The position numbers and the translations under genes are program-made. From assembly GCA_035301485.1 (NCBI GenBank), contig DATGUF010000023.1:1-64000 (forward strand): a stretch of 64,000 nt of DNA, given 5' to 3'. Shown one piece after another: positions 40,723 to 49,351 of this stretch (positions are counted from its first letter, which is position 1; each line of letters begins with the position of its first letter). Origin of the DNA: CALEAR01 sp035301485. GTDB taxonomy: Bacteria > Pseudomonadota > Gammaproteobacteria > Pseudomonadales > Alcanivoracaceae. A model generated the notes under the pieces. The model saw only the letters and a program-made list of their open reading frames with translations. It did not search any database and was not told the DNA's origin.

Positions 40723-40890
40723 TTAACCGATTTCAACCATTTCAAAATCTTCTTTGCCCACGCCACAATCTGGGCAGAACCAGTCTTCTGGCACATCTTC
40801 CCACGCAGTACCAGGGGGAATACCGTCTTCAGGCCAACCTTCAGCTTCATCATAAATAAAACCACACACTACACATTCCCACTTCTTCAT
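40723..40890 (-). CDS. rubA: Rubredoxin
   Basis: 55 residues: opens MKKWECVVCGFIYDEAEGWPE, then a GIPPGTAWEDVPEDWFCPDCGVGKEDFE segment. The two CxxC-G knuckles (CVVCG and CPDCG) bind one iron; conserved aromatic residues W, Y and W/F of the rubredoxin core are present. Too short for many gene callers. GGGGTG lies upstream. It is the electron carrier partner of RubB, which follows directly, and is divergent from ubiC. Confidence 0.97.
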   Translation of the reverse strand: MKKWECVVCGFIYDEAEGWPEDGIPPGTAWEDVPEDWFCPDCGVGKEDFEMVEIG

Positions 40891-41075
40891 CACTACACCC
40901 CAACAAAAGAAATATTAACAACACATATAAATGAGGGTGCTTAAACTAACGAGCTCTCACTTAAAAAGCAATGACACCAAAAACGGTACCATTGGGAAAT
41001 GTAACCATTACGGGCACCACTACACAGTTTGGCACGCAAGCTTTACACTACGGCCCTACCCAGAAAGGAGTTACC

Positions 41076-41606
41076 GTGCAGCCTACCAATCATCACGCCC
41101 ATTTGCCTGCCAACATTACCTGGCACACGCTCGCGCAAGCCAATGCGCCAACACAAATAATGGATTGGCTCATGGCATCAGGCTCACTCACTCAACGCCT
41201 GCAGCAACGTGGGGTATTTTCTGTACTCCCCCAACAAGAATTTCATGGGGCCCCCACTGCCACAGAAACAAAGCTTCTGATGCTGCCAACACCAACCCGG
41301 GCTCTCATCAGGGAGGTTTTACTGGCTCTTGATGATATTCCTGTGGTGGTAGCACGAACCGTGCTGCCTCTTGCTAGCCTAACAGGAGCTAATGCAGTGT
41401 TGGGCCAAATGGCAAACCGTTCTTTAGGCAGCGCATTGTTCGAGGCACCCGCTGCCACTCGTGAACACCTCTGGGTTACGCAACTACCGGCCACCAACCC
41501 ACTAGGCCCGCTATGGGGGCGGCAAAACTACTATTTAAAACGTGGCGCACCTTTATTAGTGGCTGAGTTTTTTCTGCCTGCGTTTTGGCAACAGTTTGCG
41601 AATTAA
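41076..41606 (+). CDS. ubiC: Chorismate--pyruvate lyase
   Basis: 176 residues from GTG 41076, chosen because AAAGGAG lies 5 bases before it and the length then fits UbiC (about 165-180); the frame is open to an ATG at 40971. Family marks: MDWLMASGSLTQRLQQR near the N-terminus, REVLLALDDIPVVVARTVLPLASLTG, and the C-terminal LWGRQNYYLKRGAPLLVAEFFLPAFW with the conserved Arg and Glu of the active site. It makes 4-hydroxybenzoate for ubiquinone. ubiA follows. Confidence 0.93.
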   Translation: MQPTNHHAHLPANITWHTLAQANAPTQIMDWLMASGSLTQRLQQRGVFSVLPQQEFHGAPTATETKLLMLPTPTRALIREVLLALDDIPVVVARTVLPLASLTGANAVLGQMANRSLGSALFEAPAATREHLWVTQLPATNPLGPLWGRQNYYLKRGAPLLVAEFFLPAFWQQFAN

Positions 41607-41676
41607 GGCAAACCGATGCACTCCTAATATAAGCCGTTTACACTAAGCGTCCCCTGTATGTACAAAAGGTATTGTT

Positions 41677-42555
41677 ATGCTGCAGTTCGTTGAAAAACGC
41701 TACCCTGCCCTGTGGCCTTGGATTCAACTCATGCGTTTAGACAGGCCTATAGGCACCATGCTATTGCTGTGGCCCACACTTTGGGCTGTGTGGATTGCAG
41801 GAGATGGCAGCCCTAGCTTCGGCATTGTGGTGGTCTTTACGCTCGGCGTATTTTCTATGCGCGCCGCTGGTTGTGTCATCAACGATTTCGCCGATCGACA
41901 CATTGACGGCAGCGTTGAACGCACCAAGGATCGCCCTTTAGCCACAGGGGCTCTGCGCAGCAAAGATGCCTTAATGTTATTTGGCGCCCTCATTTTTTTA
42001 TCGTTTTTGTTGTTACTAACGTTAAATTGGCTCACCTTTTGGTATGCCTTTGGGGCGCTTTTTTTAGCTACTCTGTACCCCTTTAGCAAACGCTTCACCT
42101 ACATGCCGCAATTTTTCTTAGGAGCCGCTTTTGCTTGGGCTATCCCCATGGCATTTGCGGCTGAAATGGAGGCGGTGCCTTTGGTGGCGTGGGTGCTTTA
42201 TGCTGCCAAGCTCGTTTGGACTATTGCTTACGATACACAATATGCCATGTGCGATCGCGAGGACGATTTACGCATCGGGGTAAAAAGCACCGCTATTTTA
42301 TTTGGTGATTCCGACATTCACATTATTGGTGGCTTACAATTAATGACCTTGCTGCTGCTATGCATCGTTGGCCTACAAGCAGGGCTGCATTGGCCTTGGT
42401 TTGCCAGCATTGTTGTGGCTGGGTTGTTGTTTTTATATCAGCAATGGCTCACCAAAGATCGTGATAGATGGCTAAGCTTCAAAGCCTTCCTTAATAACCA
42501 GTGGGTGGGTTTGGTACTTTTTGTTGGCCTTCTGCTGAACTACGCCTTGTACTAA
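41677..42555 (+). CDS. ubiA: 4-hydroxybenzoate octaprenyltransferase
   Basis: 292 residues with eight to nine membrane helices. First aspartate-rich motif NDFADRHIDGSVERTKDRPLATG (NDxxDxxxD) and second YDTQYAMCDREDDLRIG, the two Mg-prenyl-diphosphate sites of UbiA. The N-terminal LMRLDRPIGTMLLLWPTLWAVWIA is diagnostic. It attaches the prenyl tail to 4-hydroxybenzoate made by UbiC at the inner membrane. The azlC start follows one base after the stop. Confidence 0.97.
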   Translation: MLQFVEKRYPALWPWIQLMRLDRPIGTMLLLWPTLWAVWIAGDGSPSFGIVVVFTLGVFSMRAAGCVINDFADRHIDGSVERTKDRPLATGALRSKDALMLFGALIFLSFLLLLTLNWLTFWYAFGALFLATLYPFSKRFTYMPQFFLGAAFAWAIPMAFAAEMEAVPLVAWVLYAAKLVWTIAYDTQYAMCDREDDLRIGVKSTAILFGDSDIHIIGGLQLMTLLLLCIVGLQAGLHWPWFASIVVAGLLFLYQQWLTKDRDRWLSFKAFLNNQWVGLVLFVGLLLNYALY

Positions 42556-42556
42556 C

Positions 42557-43243
42557 ATGCCCACTCAGCACCCCTGGAAGCAAGCATTCACTATCACCAC
42601 ACCCGTTATGCTTGGGTACATCCCACTTGGCATCGCCTTTGGGCTGCTCGCTGTGCAACTGGGGTTTTCCATGTGGGTGCCCGTTGCCATGTCGGTGTTT
42701 GTATACTCCGGCGCCAGCCAATTTTTACTCATTAGCTTACTCGCAAGCGGCGCAAGCCTTGTTACCATTACCACAGCGGGGTTACTCATTAATAGCCGCC
42801 ATATGTTTTACGGTTTATCGCTACAACATCTTATTAAGCCAAAACATTGGCGCCAGGCTTACACTATGTTTGCCCTCACCGACGAAACCTACGCCTTGCT
42901 TAACAACCCCGCCCAACCTTTAACGCCTGACCTTGCTAGCCGCATTGCCGCTTTAAACCAAGGGTGGTGGGTGCTAGGCAGTTTTTTAGGCGCCATGGCT
43001 GGGCAGTTTTTAACTTTAGATGCAGGCGGCCTCGCCTTTTCACTCACAGCTTTGTTTATTGTATTAACACTAGAGCAGGCGAAACATCGTAGTAGCTACC
43101 GCCCTTTTGCTTTCGCTGTGATGGCGGCGTTACCCGCCTTGTTATTGCTGCCTGAAGCGCACTTTTTATTAGCCACCATAGCCGGTGGCTGTTTCTTACT
43201 GTGGATCGATTTCAACTACAGCAGCAAGGGCCTGCGCCAATGA
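42557..43243 (+). CDS. azlC: AzlC-family branched-chain amino-acid exporter subunit
   Basis: 228 residues, several hydrophobic helices. AzlC signature: ITTPVMLGYIPLGIAFGLLAVQLGF, FVYSGASQFLLISLLASGASLVTITTAGLLINSRHMFYGLSL, FALTDETYALL. With AzlD it exports branched-chain amino acids or analogues in Bacillus and others. The azlD start overlaps its stop by 4 bases. Placement directly after ubiA suggests shared transcription but no shared function. Confidence 0.93.
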   Translation: MPTQHPWKQAFTITTPVMLGYIPLGIAFGLLAVQLGFSMWVPVAMSVFVYSGASQFLLISLLASGASLVTITTAGLLINSRHMFYGLSLQHLIKPKHWRQAYTMFALTDETYALLNNPAQPLTPDLASRIAALNQGWWVLGSFLGAMAGQFLTLDAGGLAFSLTALFIVLTLEQAKHRSSYRPFAFAVMAALPALLLLPEAHFLLATIAGGCFLLWIDFNYSSKGLRQ

Positions 43244-43602
43244 TCTCAACTTCGTATCTTTTAGCCGCTATGGCACTTACAGCTTTAGGGGTGCTCACCA
43301 CTCGCGCCATACCCTTTGTGCTCTTTCGTGGCCACGCGCAACCACCACTAGTACGTTACTTAGCCAAAACTCTGCCACCCCTGATCATGCTGACCTTAGT
43401 GGTGTATTCGTTGCAACGTATGCGCTTATGGCCTTTGCCGGAGTGGCAATGGCACGAAAACGGCTGGCCCTTACTAGCAGCCACCCTCAGCGTAACGGTG
43501 TTACACCTATGGCGTGGCAACGTGCTGTTGTCGATTTGCGGTGGCACCGCCCTTTACATGGCGCTTATCCACCCTACAGTGCAACATCTTTTAGGGGCTT
43601 AA
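43240..43602 (+). CDS. azlD: AzlD-family branched-chain amino-acid exporter subunit
   Basis: 120 residues from ATG 43240, overlapping azlC by ATGA. Four hydrophobic segments and the AzlD pattern TRAIPFVLFRGHAQPPLVRYLAKTLPPLIMLTLVVYSL, followed by a WPLLAATLSVTVLHLWRGNVLLSICGGTALYMAL ending. Obligate small partner of AzlC. The stop overlaps the convergent slyX stop region by 4 bases. Confidence 0.92.
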   Translation: MISTSYLLAAMALTALGVLTTRAIPFVLFRGHAQPPLVRYLAKTLPPLIMLTLVVYSLQRMRLWPLPEWQWHENGWPLLAATLSVTVLHLWRGNVLLSICGGTALYMALIHPTVQHLLGA

Positions 43603-43808
43603 TAGTGCGGTGGAATTTCATACTCTTCTGCAACTTGAGCTTTTAAAGCGTCATTCATGTATTCCCAACGCTCTATTAAGGCACGGCACACTTTTTCCAT
43701 CTGATCTAATTGCTGCTGTTGCGCCGCCACAATACTGTTTAGCGTCTCCAATAAATCCTCTTGGTAAGCCAGCTTTGTTTCTAGTTCAACCATGCGTTCT
43801 TCAGACAT
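43599..43808 (-). CDS. slyX: SlyX homologue
   Basis: 69 residues, almost entirely a heptad-patterned coiled coil (MVELETKLAYQEDLLETLNSIVAAQQQQLDQMEKVCRALIERW) with the family ending PPHY. E. coli SlyX is 72 residues and its function is unknown. Stand-alone gene convergent with azlD. Confidence 0.9.
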   Translation of the reverse strand: MSEERMVELETKLAYQEDLLETLNSIVAAQQQQLDQMEKVCRALIERWEYMNDALKAQVAEEYEIPPHY

Positions 43809-43919
43809 TATCCACCCTCTTTCCTAATAAAACGTTGCATCTGCGAAGTTGCCGAGCATAACACAAACCACTATACTCGCCGCCGCTCTTTGAGCCTCAA
43901 CTAATACTAGATATAAATT

Positions 43920-44486
43920 ATGCTAGAACATGCTTTCGTGGTTGCTACTGTTTTAGTAGCAATTGGTGAAATTGGGGATAAAACACAACTACTTGCGTTT
44001 GCCTTAGCCCAACGTTACCGCACTCCTTGGCTCATCTTGGCGGGTATTTTGGCCGCTACTTTACTGAACCATGGATTATCTGTTTTATTCGGTCAGTGGG
44101 CAGCCCAACATTTTTCTATGTTTTGGCTCACCCTCATCTTGGGCGTTGGCTTTATTGTTCTGGGTTTATGGATGCTTATTCCAGACAAAGAAGAAAGCGT
44201 TGACGCGAAACCCCAATGGAATGCCTTTATCGCTACTTTTGTGCTCTTTTTTCTTGCTGAAATCGGAGATAAGACACAACTCGCTACTGTTGCGTTAGCA
44301 GCTCGCTTTCCAGACGCTTTTTGGCATGTTTTATTGGGTTCAACACTAGGCATGTTGTTGGCCAATATACCTGCCATCTGGCTTGGTGCCACCCTTACCC
44401 ATCCACGTTGGCAACGAATTGTTCATCGCTTCAGCGCTGCGCTATTCGTCCTCTTTGGCTTGGCCACCCTTTGGCAGCTTGTATAG
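43920..44486 (+). CDS. GDT1/TMEM165 (UPF0016) family cation transporter
   Basis: 188 residues, six membrane helices in two repeats. Each repeat has the defining E-x-G-D-[KR]-[TS] motif: AIGEIGDKTQLLAFALAQRYR near residue 15-35 and LAEIGDKTQLATVALAARF near 115-133. Members (MneA/Mnx in bacteria, Gdt1 in yeast) move Mn2+ or Ca2+ out of the cytosol in exchange for protons. Mn export is the likely role here by family. No yybP-ykoY riboswitch was recognised in the 111 bases upstream. Confidence 0.93.
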   Translation: MLEHAFVVATVLVAIGEIGDKTQLLAFALAQRYRTPWLILAGILAATLLNHGLSVLFGQWAAQHFSMFWLTLILGVGFIVLGLWMLIPDKEESVDAKPQWNAFIATFVLFFLAEIGDKTQLATVALAARFPDAFWHVLLGSTLGMLLANIPAIWLGATLTHPRWQRIVHRFSAALFVLFGLATLWQLV

Positions 44487-44606
44487 CAACCATACGCCCT
44501 AAAGCCGTTGCGCAATAAACAGACAAGCTGCCATCTATAACAATAAAGTGATAACATGCGCCGCACCTGCGCTGCTTACTTAACTAACAAAATAACAAGA
44601 GCACTT

Positions 44607-44996
44607 ATGACAGACGCAAATGATGTAACCCCTCAGCCTCAGGGCGAATTAACACTGCAAATTATTGCCATGCCTAGCCACACCAACAAAGACGGTGACA
44701 TTTACGGCGGTTGGCTTGTTTCACAAATGGACCTAGCCGGCGCTCAATATGCGAGCCACATTGCTGAAGGCCGTGTGGCTACGGTGGCGATCGACAACAT
44801 GGCTTTTGTTAAGCCTGTGCCAGTGGGCGCTACCATTTATTGTTACGCCCAATTGTTGGAAGTAGGCCGCAGCTCCATCCAAATTCGAGTAGAAGCATGG
44901 ATCAACTCCACCACTGCTAAAGCAAAAGTGACGGATGCCATTTTTACTTTTGTGGCCATCGACGAACAAGGGAACACCCGCCCAGTAAAGCACTGA
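44607..44996 (+). CDS. yciA: Acyl-CoA thioesterase, YciA type
   Basis: 129 residues from ATG 44607 (AAGAG 6 bases upstream); a reading from 44556 adds 17 poorly conserved residues. Hotdog-fold acyl-CoA hydrolase: MPSHTNKDGDIYGGWLVSQMDLAGAQYAS contains the catalytic Asn/Asp region and the IYGGWL motif, followed by RVATVAIDNMAFVKPVPVGATIYCYAQL. YciA hydrolyses a broad range of acyl-CoA esters in the cytosol. Followed by metX after 68 bases. Confidence 0.93.
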   Translation: MTDANDVTPQPQGELTLQIIAMPSHTNKDGDIYGGWLVSQMDLAGAQYASHIAEGRVATVAIDNMAFVKPVPVGATIYCYAQLLEVGRSSIQIRVEAWINSTTAKAKVTDAIFTFVAIDEQGNTRPVKH

Positions 44997-45064
44997 GTTA
45001 ATACTGGGCTAGAACCGCCATCGGCTTACAGGTAGACTAATCGCTACCTTCATAACCGTATTAA

Positions 45065-46219
45065 TTGGTGACCGTGTCCTTTCCAGCAGATTCAGTAGGC
45101 TTAGTAAAGCCCGAAACCTTACATTTTGACGAACCACTTACCCTTGAATGTGGCCGTACACTAACCACTTTCGATTTAGTGTACGAAACTTATGGCACCC
45201 TCAACGCAGAGCGCAGCAACGCTGTTCTTATTTGCCATGCTTTATCGGGGCATCATCATGCCGCTGGCTACCACACTCCTGATGATAAACGTCCAGGTTG
45301 GTGGGACAGCTGTATCGGCCCTGGCAAACCCATCGACACCAACCGTTTTTATGTGGTGTGTTTAAATAATTTAGGGGGTTGCCATGGTTCTTCTGGCCCT
45401 AACACTATCGACCCCGATACCGGTGAGCTATGGGGGCCCGACTTTCCTTTAATTACGATTAAAGATTGGGTTCACAGCCAAGCCCTTTTAGCTGATCGCC
45501 TAGGCATTGATGTGTGGGCGGCCGTTATTGGCGGCAGCATGGGAGGTATGCAGGCCCTGCAGTGGTCTATTTCTTACCCTGAGCGTTTGCGCCATGCCCT
45601 TGTAATTGCCACTGCGCCGCGTTTGTCGGCACAAAACATCGCTTTTAACGAAGTGGCGCGCCAATCTATTCTCACTGACCCAGATTTTCACGATGGCCGC
45701 TATGTGGAAAAGGGTACCTACCCACGCCAAGGGCTTATTTTGGCCCGCATGGTGGGGCACATTACCTATTTAAGTGATGGCGCCATGCGCGAAAAATTCG
45801 GTCGCGATTTGCGTGATGGCCGTTTTCAATTTGGTTTTGATGTGGAATTCCAAGTAGAAAGCTACTTACGCTACCAAGGCGAGCAATTTTCACGCAATTT
45901 CGATGCCAACACCTATTTGCTCATGACAAAAGCATTAGATTACTTCGACCCTGCTAGCGATTACGATAATTCGTTAGAAAAAGCGTTGACCAATGCGCAG
46001 TGTAAATTCCTTGTTCTTTCGTTCAGCACTGACTGGCGTTTTCCGCCCGAGCGTTCTAAAGAAATTGTGGATGCACTACTCACTGCGGGCAAACCTGTTA
46101 GCTATGCCTCTATCATTACAGATAAAGGGCATGATGCTTTCTTGTTACCCATCCCCAAATACCTTGAAATGCTGCGCGCCTATTTAAACCGTGTGGCTGA
46201 CGAAGTGGAGGCTAAGTAA
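45065..46219 (+). CDS. metX: Homoserine O-acyltransferase (MetX)
   Basis: 384 residues. No ATG fits: candidate starts are TTG 45065, GTG 45068 and GTG 45074, none with a clear ribosome-binding site. Alpha/beta-hydrolase acyltransferase: ICHALSGHHHAAG oxyanion region, nucleophile serine in VIGGSMGGMQALQWS, aspartate in FSTDWRFPP, histidine in DKGHDAFLLP. It activates homoserine with acetyl-CoA or succinyl-CoA; many proteobacterial MetX enzymes are succinyltransferases, and sequence alone does not settle it here. Product feeds MetY at 17.9-19.2 kb. The metW ATG overlaps the stop by one base. Confidence 0.93.
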   Translation: MVTVSFPADSVGLVKPETLHFDEPLTLECGRTLTTFDLVYETYGTLNAERSNAVLICHALSGHHHAAGYHTPDDKRPGWWDSCIGPGKPIDTNRFYVVCLNNLGGCHGSSGPNTIDPDTGELWGPDFPLITIKDWVHSQALLADRLGIDVWAAVIGGSMGGMQALQWSISYPERLRHALVIATAPRLSAQNIAFNEVARQSILTDPDFHDGRYVEKGTYPRQGLILARMVGHITYLSDGAMREKFGRDLRDGRFQFGFDVEFQVESYLRYQGEQFSRNFDANTYLLMTKALDYFDPASDYDNSLEKALTNAQCKFLVLSFSTDWRFPPERSKEIVDALLTAGKPVSYASIITDKGHDAFLLPIPKYLEMLRAYLNRVADEVEAK

Positions 46220-46821
46220 TGTCTATTGCGCGCTCTGATTTCTCCATTATTCGTGACTGGATTCCACCAAAAGCCAAAGTACTCGACTTAGGCTGTGGTG
46301 ATGGCACTTTATTAGCAAAGCTACGTGATACGCGCGATATTGATGGCTATGGCCTAGAAATTGATCATGATTTAATCACGCAATGCCTCGAAAAAGGGGT
46401 AAGCGCTATTGAGCAAGATCTCGATAAAGGCCTCAGCAACATCACCGACAACAGTTTTGATTACGTGATAATGACGCAAGCGCTACAAGCAGTTGAAAAG
46501 CCCCATTTAGTGTTATCAGAAATGCTGCGAGTGGGCCGCGAAGCGATTATTACATTCCCTAATTTCGGTTACTGGCAAGTACGTAGCTATTTGTTTTTTA
46601 AAGGCCGTATGCCAATTTCTAAGCGTCTGCCTTACCAGTGGTACGACACGCCGAATATTCACTTATGTTCCGTTCGCGACTTCGATGCTTTTTGCCGCGA
46701 GAACAACTATAAAATACTGGAGCGTGAGGTACTTAATCACCACCATGAATCCAACTGGGCCACCCGCTTACTGCCTAACTTTTATGGTGAGCTAGCCATT
46801 TATAGGGTAACGCTACAATGA
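46219..46821 (+). CDS. metW: Methionine biosynthesis protein MetW
   Basis: 200 residues, class I methyltransferase fold with SAM motif KVLDLGCGDGTLLAKL, then GYGLEIDHDLI and the FDYVIMTQALQAVEKPHLVLSEMLRVG segment. MetW always accompanies MetX in pseudomonad-type bacteria and is thought to be needed for its activity. TAATG overlap with metX and ATGA overlap with rdgB show tight coupling. Confidence 0.95.
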   Translation: MSIARSDFSIIRDWIPPKAKVLDLGCGDGTLLAKLRDTRDIDGYGLEIDHDLITQCLEKGVSAIEQDLDKGLSNITDNSFDYVIMTQALQAVEKPHLVLSEMLRVGREAIITFPNFGYWQVRSYLFFKGRMPISKRLPYQWYDTPNIHLCSVRDFDAFCRENNYKILEREVLNHHHESNWATRLLPNFYGELAIYRVTLQ

Positions 46822-47405
46822 AAATAGTGCTGGCTTCAGGCAATAAAAAGAAAATGCGTGAGTTAGAAGACATTCTTGCGCCACTGGGCTACAACATCCT
46901 GCCGCAAAGCAATTTTGCAGTGTCAGAGGCTGAGGAAACAGGGCTCACTTTTGTTGAAAACGCCATTTTAAAGGCCCGTAATGCATGTGCCCACACAGGG
47001 CTACCCGCTATTAGTGATGATTCAGGCCTAGAGGTAGATATTTTAAAAGGTGCCCCTGGTATTTATTCAGCGCGATATGCCGGCCCTAACGCAACAGATG
47101 CCGATAACAACGCCCATTTAGTGGCGCAATTACGCCCTTTCGGTGAAGGCCCCTTTACCGCACGCTACCAATGCGTAATTGTGTATATGCAGCATGAGGC
47201 CGACCCTGTCCCTCTCATTTGCCAAGGTAGCTGGGAGGGTGAAATTCGCTTAACAGCAAGCGGCACGCAGGGCTTCGGCTACGACCCTCATTTTTATGTG
47301 CCCGAAAAAGGCTGCACAGCCGCCGAGCTGGAACAAGACATAAAACACCAGCTTAGCCATAGAGGTGTCGCCTTAAGAAAACTCATGGATGCTTTTAAAC
47401 GTTAA
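46818..47405 (+). CDS. rdgB: dITP/XTP pyrophosphatase (Ham1/RdgB)
   Basis: 195 residues. Opens MKIVLASGNKKKMRELEDIL, with ETGLTFVENAILKARNAC, ISDDSGLEVDILKGAPGIYSARYAG and the C-terminal GFGYDPHFYVPEKG...SHRGVALRKL, the full Ham1 signature. It removes deaminated purine triphosphates from the pool. Overlaps metW by 4 bases. In the usual order hemW follows at once; here a lipoprotein gene with its own leader and terminator is inserted. Confidence 0.97.
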   Translation: MKIVLASGNKKKMRELEDILAPLGYNILPQSNFAVSEAEETGLTFVENAILKARNACAHTGLPAISDDSGLEVDILKGAPGIYSARYAGPNATDADNNAHLVAQLRPFGEGPFTARYQCVIVYMQHEADPVPLICQGSWEGEIRLTASGTQGFGYDPHFYVPEKGCTAAELEQDIKHQLSHRGVALRKLMDAFKR

Positions 47406-47483
47406 GTTAAAATTAAATAACTGTTAAAAAAATAAACTTTCCCTCGAGTTTTCTGTCAGTGTCGGTAAGCTGTACATGAACGA

Positions 47484-47510
47484 ATCGCTTTGCTCCACAT
47501 GTGGGGCGAT
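47484..47510 (+). repeat. Hairpin upstream of the lipoprotein gene
   Basis: Nested inverted repeat ATCGC...GCGAT enclosing GCTCCA-CATG-TGGGGC (one G-U). It could be a weak terminator for rdgB without a U-run, or a structured leader of the next gene. Confidence 0.4.
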
Positions 47511-47541
47511 TAGTTTCATTCATTAAACAAGGAGTTTACAA

Positions 47542-48051
47542 ATGAAAAAGCAATTTTTAGCTGGCGCAGCACTACTCGGTATTTTGGCGCTAGTTGCTTG
47601 TGGCGACGCCCCAGACAAAGAGCAATCCGCTTTAGACAAAATGCAACAAAACGCTGCTGAAGCAGTTGAGAACGCAAAAGAAGCGAGCGCTAACGCCGCC
47701 GAAGCTACTAAAGAAAAAGCCAAAGAAGCTGGCGATGCTGTACAAGAAGCAGCTGGCAAGGCCAAAGATGCTACGGTTGACACCTACGAAAGCGCTAAAG
47801 AAAAGGCAGGCGAAGTAAAAGATGCCGCTGTTAACAAGGCTAAAGACACTAAAGAAGCAGCTGAAAACAAAGCTGCTGATGTGAAAGAAGCTGCAGAGAA
47901 GAAAGCGGCTGAGAAAGAGCAAGCGGCTAAAGACGCTGCCCAAGCAAAAGCTGACGCAGCTGAAGCTGAAGCAGAGAAAGCAAAAGCAGCTGCTGATGCA
48001 AAAGCCGAAGAGACCAAGAAAAAAGCTATTGATAGAATCGAAAAGCTTTAA
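47542..48051 (+). CDS. Ala/Lys/Glu-rich repeat lipoprotein, LEA/apolipoprotein-like
   Basis: 169 residues. Signal MKKQFLAGAALLGILALVAC with lipobox LVAC; the residue after Cys is Gly, so it is probably sorted to the outer membrane. The whole mature part is a low-complexity amphipathic helix of 11-residue-like repeats (KEKAKEAGDAVQEAAGKAKDATVDTYESAKEKAGEVKDAAVNKAKD...), like LEA or plant/nematode desiccation proteins and some apolipoproteins. It could be an envelope stress or membrane-spacing protein. AAGGAGT precedes the ATG and a strong terminator follows. No specific family is claimed. Confidence 0.75.
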   Translation: MKKQFLAGAALLGILALVACGDAPDKEQSALDKMQQNAAEAVENAKEASANAAEATKEKAKEAGDAVQEAAGKAKDATVDTYESAKEKAGEVKDAAVNKAKDTKEAAENKAADVKEAAEKKAAEKEQAAKDAAQAKADAAEAEAEKAKAAADAKAEETKKKAIDRIEKL

Positions 48052-48073
48052 TTTTTTCGCAAGTCGCTCTCAA

Positions 48074-48107
48074 CGCCCTGCAAACAGTGTTTGCGGGGCG
48101 TTTTTTT
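48074..48107 (+). terminator. Intrinsic terminator of the repeat lipoprotein gene
   Basis: 12-bp stem CGCCCTGCAAAC / GTTTGCGGGGCG (one wobble pair) with a 3-base loop, followed by seven T. Confidence 0.93.
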
Positions 48108-48146
48108 GGTTAAATGCCTCTATTACTTAACTACCGACATACACCT

Positions 48147-49283
48147 ATGACTTTGTTACCGCCTTTATCCTTGTACGTACACCTTCCTTGGTGCATTAAA
48201 AAATGCCCCTACTGTGACTACAACGCTCATGCGCTTGATGGCCATTTACCAGAAGAAGAATATTTTACCCAGCTGCAACAGGATTTAGCGCAAGAACTTG
48301 ATGCGGTAGCAGGGCGCCCTATTCACAGCATTTTTTTTGGTGGCGGCACACCAAGCATTATGTCGGTGGAGTTTTACCATCGCCTCATGTCATTCCTACA
48401 GCAACACTTAACGTTCAAACCCAACCTTGAAATCACCATGGAAGCCAATCCTGGGGCTAGCGAACAAAGTAAATTTGAAGGATTTTATGCGGCGGGAATA
48501 AACCGACTTTCTATCGGCGTACAATCGTTTCACGATCCGCATTTGGAAATTTTAGGCCGGCAACATAATAGCCACATGGCAAAACAAGCTATTCAAGCAG
48601 CCAAACGCGCCGGTTTTAGCAACTTCAATATCGATTTAATGCATGCGCTACCACAACAAACTGAAGCGCAAGCTTTGGCGGATTTGCAACAAGCCGTGGA
48701 ACTCGGCGCCACCCACATTAGCTGGTATGAGCTCACCATTGAACCCAACACTGTGTTCTTTAGTTTTCCACCGCGCCAGCCCGATTTAGACCAATGGGCC
48801 GACACGGAAGAAGCGGGCTTCGCATACCTAGCTGAGCAAGGCTTTCCTCGCTACGAAATATCAGCATTTGCTAGTAAAGCTTATGAAAACCAGCACAACT
48901 TAAATTATTGGCGCTTTGCGGATTACATTGGCATTGGCGCTGGCGCACACGGCAAAATCACCTCGGTGGACGGCACCATTACGCGCTACCAAAAAACCCG
49001 CCACCCCAAACATTATTTATTACCCGATGGCCACACACGCCGCAATACAATGCGCCTCAACCAGGACGATTTACCCCTGGAATTTATGCTCAACGCTTTA
49101 CGACTAATCGACGGCGTGCCTAGTGACACTTTTACCCAACACACAGGCTTACCGCTCAGCACCATTGCTGAGCCTTGGCAACAACTACAACAACAAGGCT
49201 TAATGGTACCCAACACACAGCATTTAGCCTGTACACCACTGGGCCTTCGCTTTCTAAACCAGGTTTTAGAGGCCTTCCATTAA
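48147..49283 (+). CDS. hemW: Heme chaperone HemW (radical SAM)
   Basis: 378 residues from ATG 48147, exactly the length of E. coli HemW; an earlier in-frame ATG at 48114 lies just behind a terminator. SPLYVHLPWCIKKCPYCDYN-type opening gives the radical-SAM cluster (C-x3-C-x2-C, here CIKKCPYC), followed by SIFFGGGTPSIM, ITMEANPG, RLSIGVQSFHD and NIDLMHALPQQT. The extra N-terminal cysteine expected of true HemN in the first motif is absent, as in HemW. It inserts heme into respiratory enzymes. Confidence 0.94.
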   Translation: MTLLPPLSLYVHLPWCIKKCPYCDYNAHALDGHLPEEEYFTQLQQDLAQELDAVAGRPIHSIFFGGGTPSIMSVEFYHRLMSFLQQHLTFKPNLEITMEANPGASEQSKFEGFYAAGINRLSIGVQSFHDPHLEILGRQHNSHMAKQAIQAAKRAGFSNFNIDLMHALPQQTEAQALADLQQAVELGATHISWYELTIEPNTVFFSFPPRQPDLDQWADTEEAGFAYLAEQGFPRYEISAFASKAYENQHNLNYWRFADYIGIGAGAHGKITSVDGTITRYQKTRHPKHYLLPDGHTRRNTMRLNQDDLPLEFMLNALRLIDGVPSDTFTQHTGLPLSTIAEPWQQLQQQGLMVPNTQHLACTPLGLRFLNQVLEAFH

Positions 49284-49351
49284 CTCTTGCTCATTTATTG
49301 AATCGCGTTCATAATATTCGGCTTTGCGATACGATACTTGGGCAAACATCA

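Noticed and set aside
40683..40865. 60-codon minus-strand frame overlapping rubredoxin
   Set aside because: Wrong frame; the rubredoxin frame at 40723-40890 contains both CxxC knuckles.
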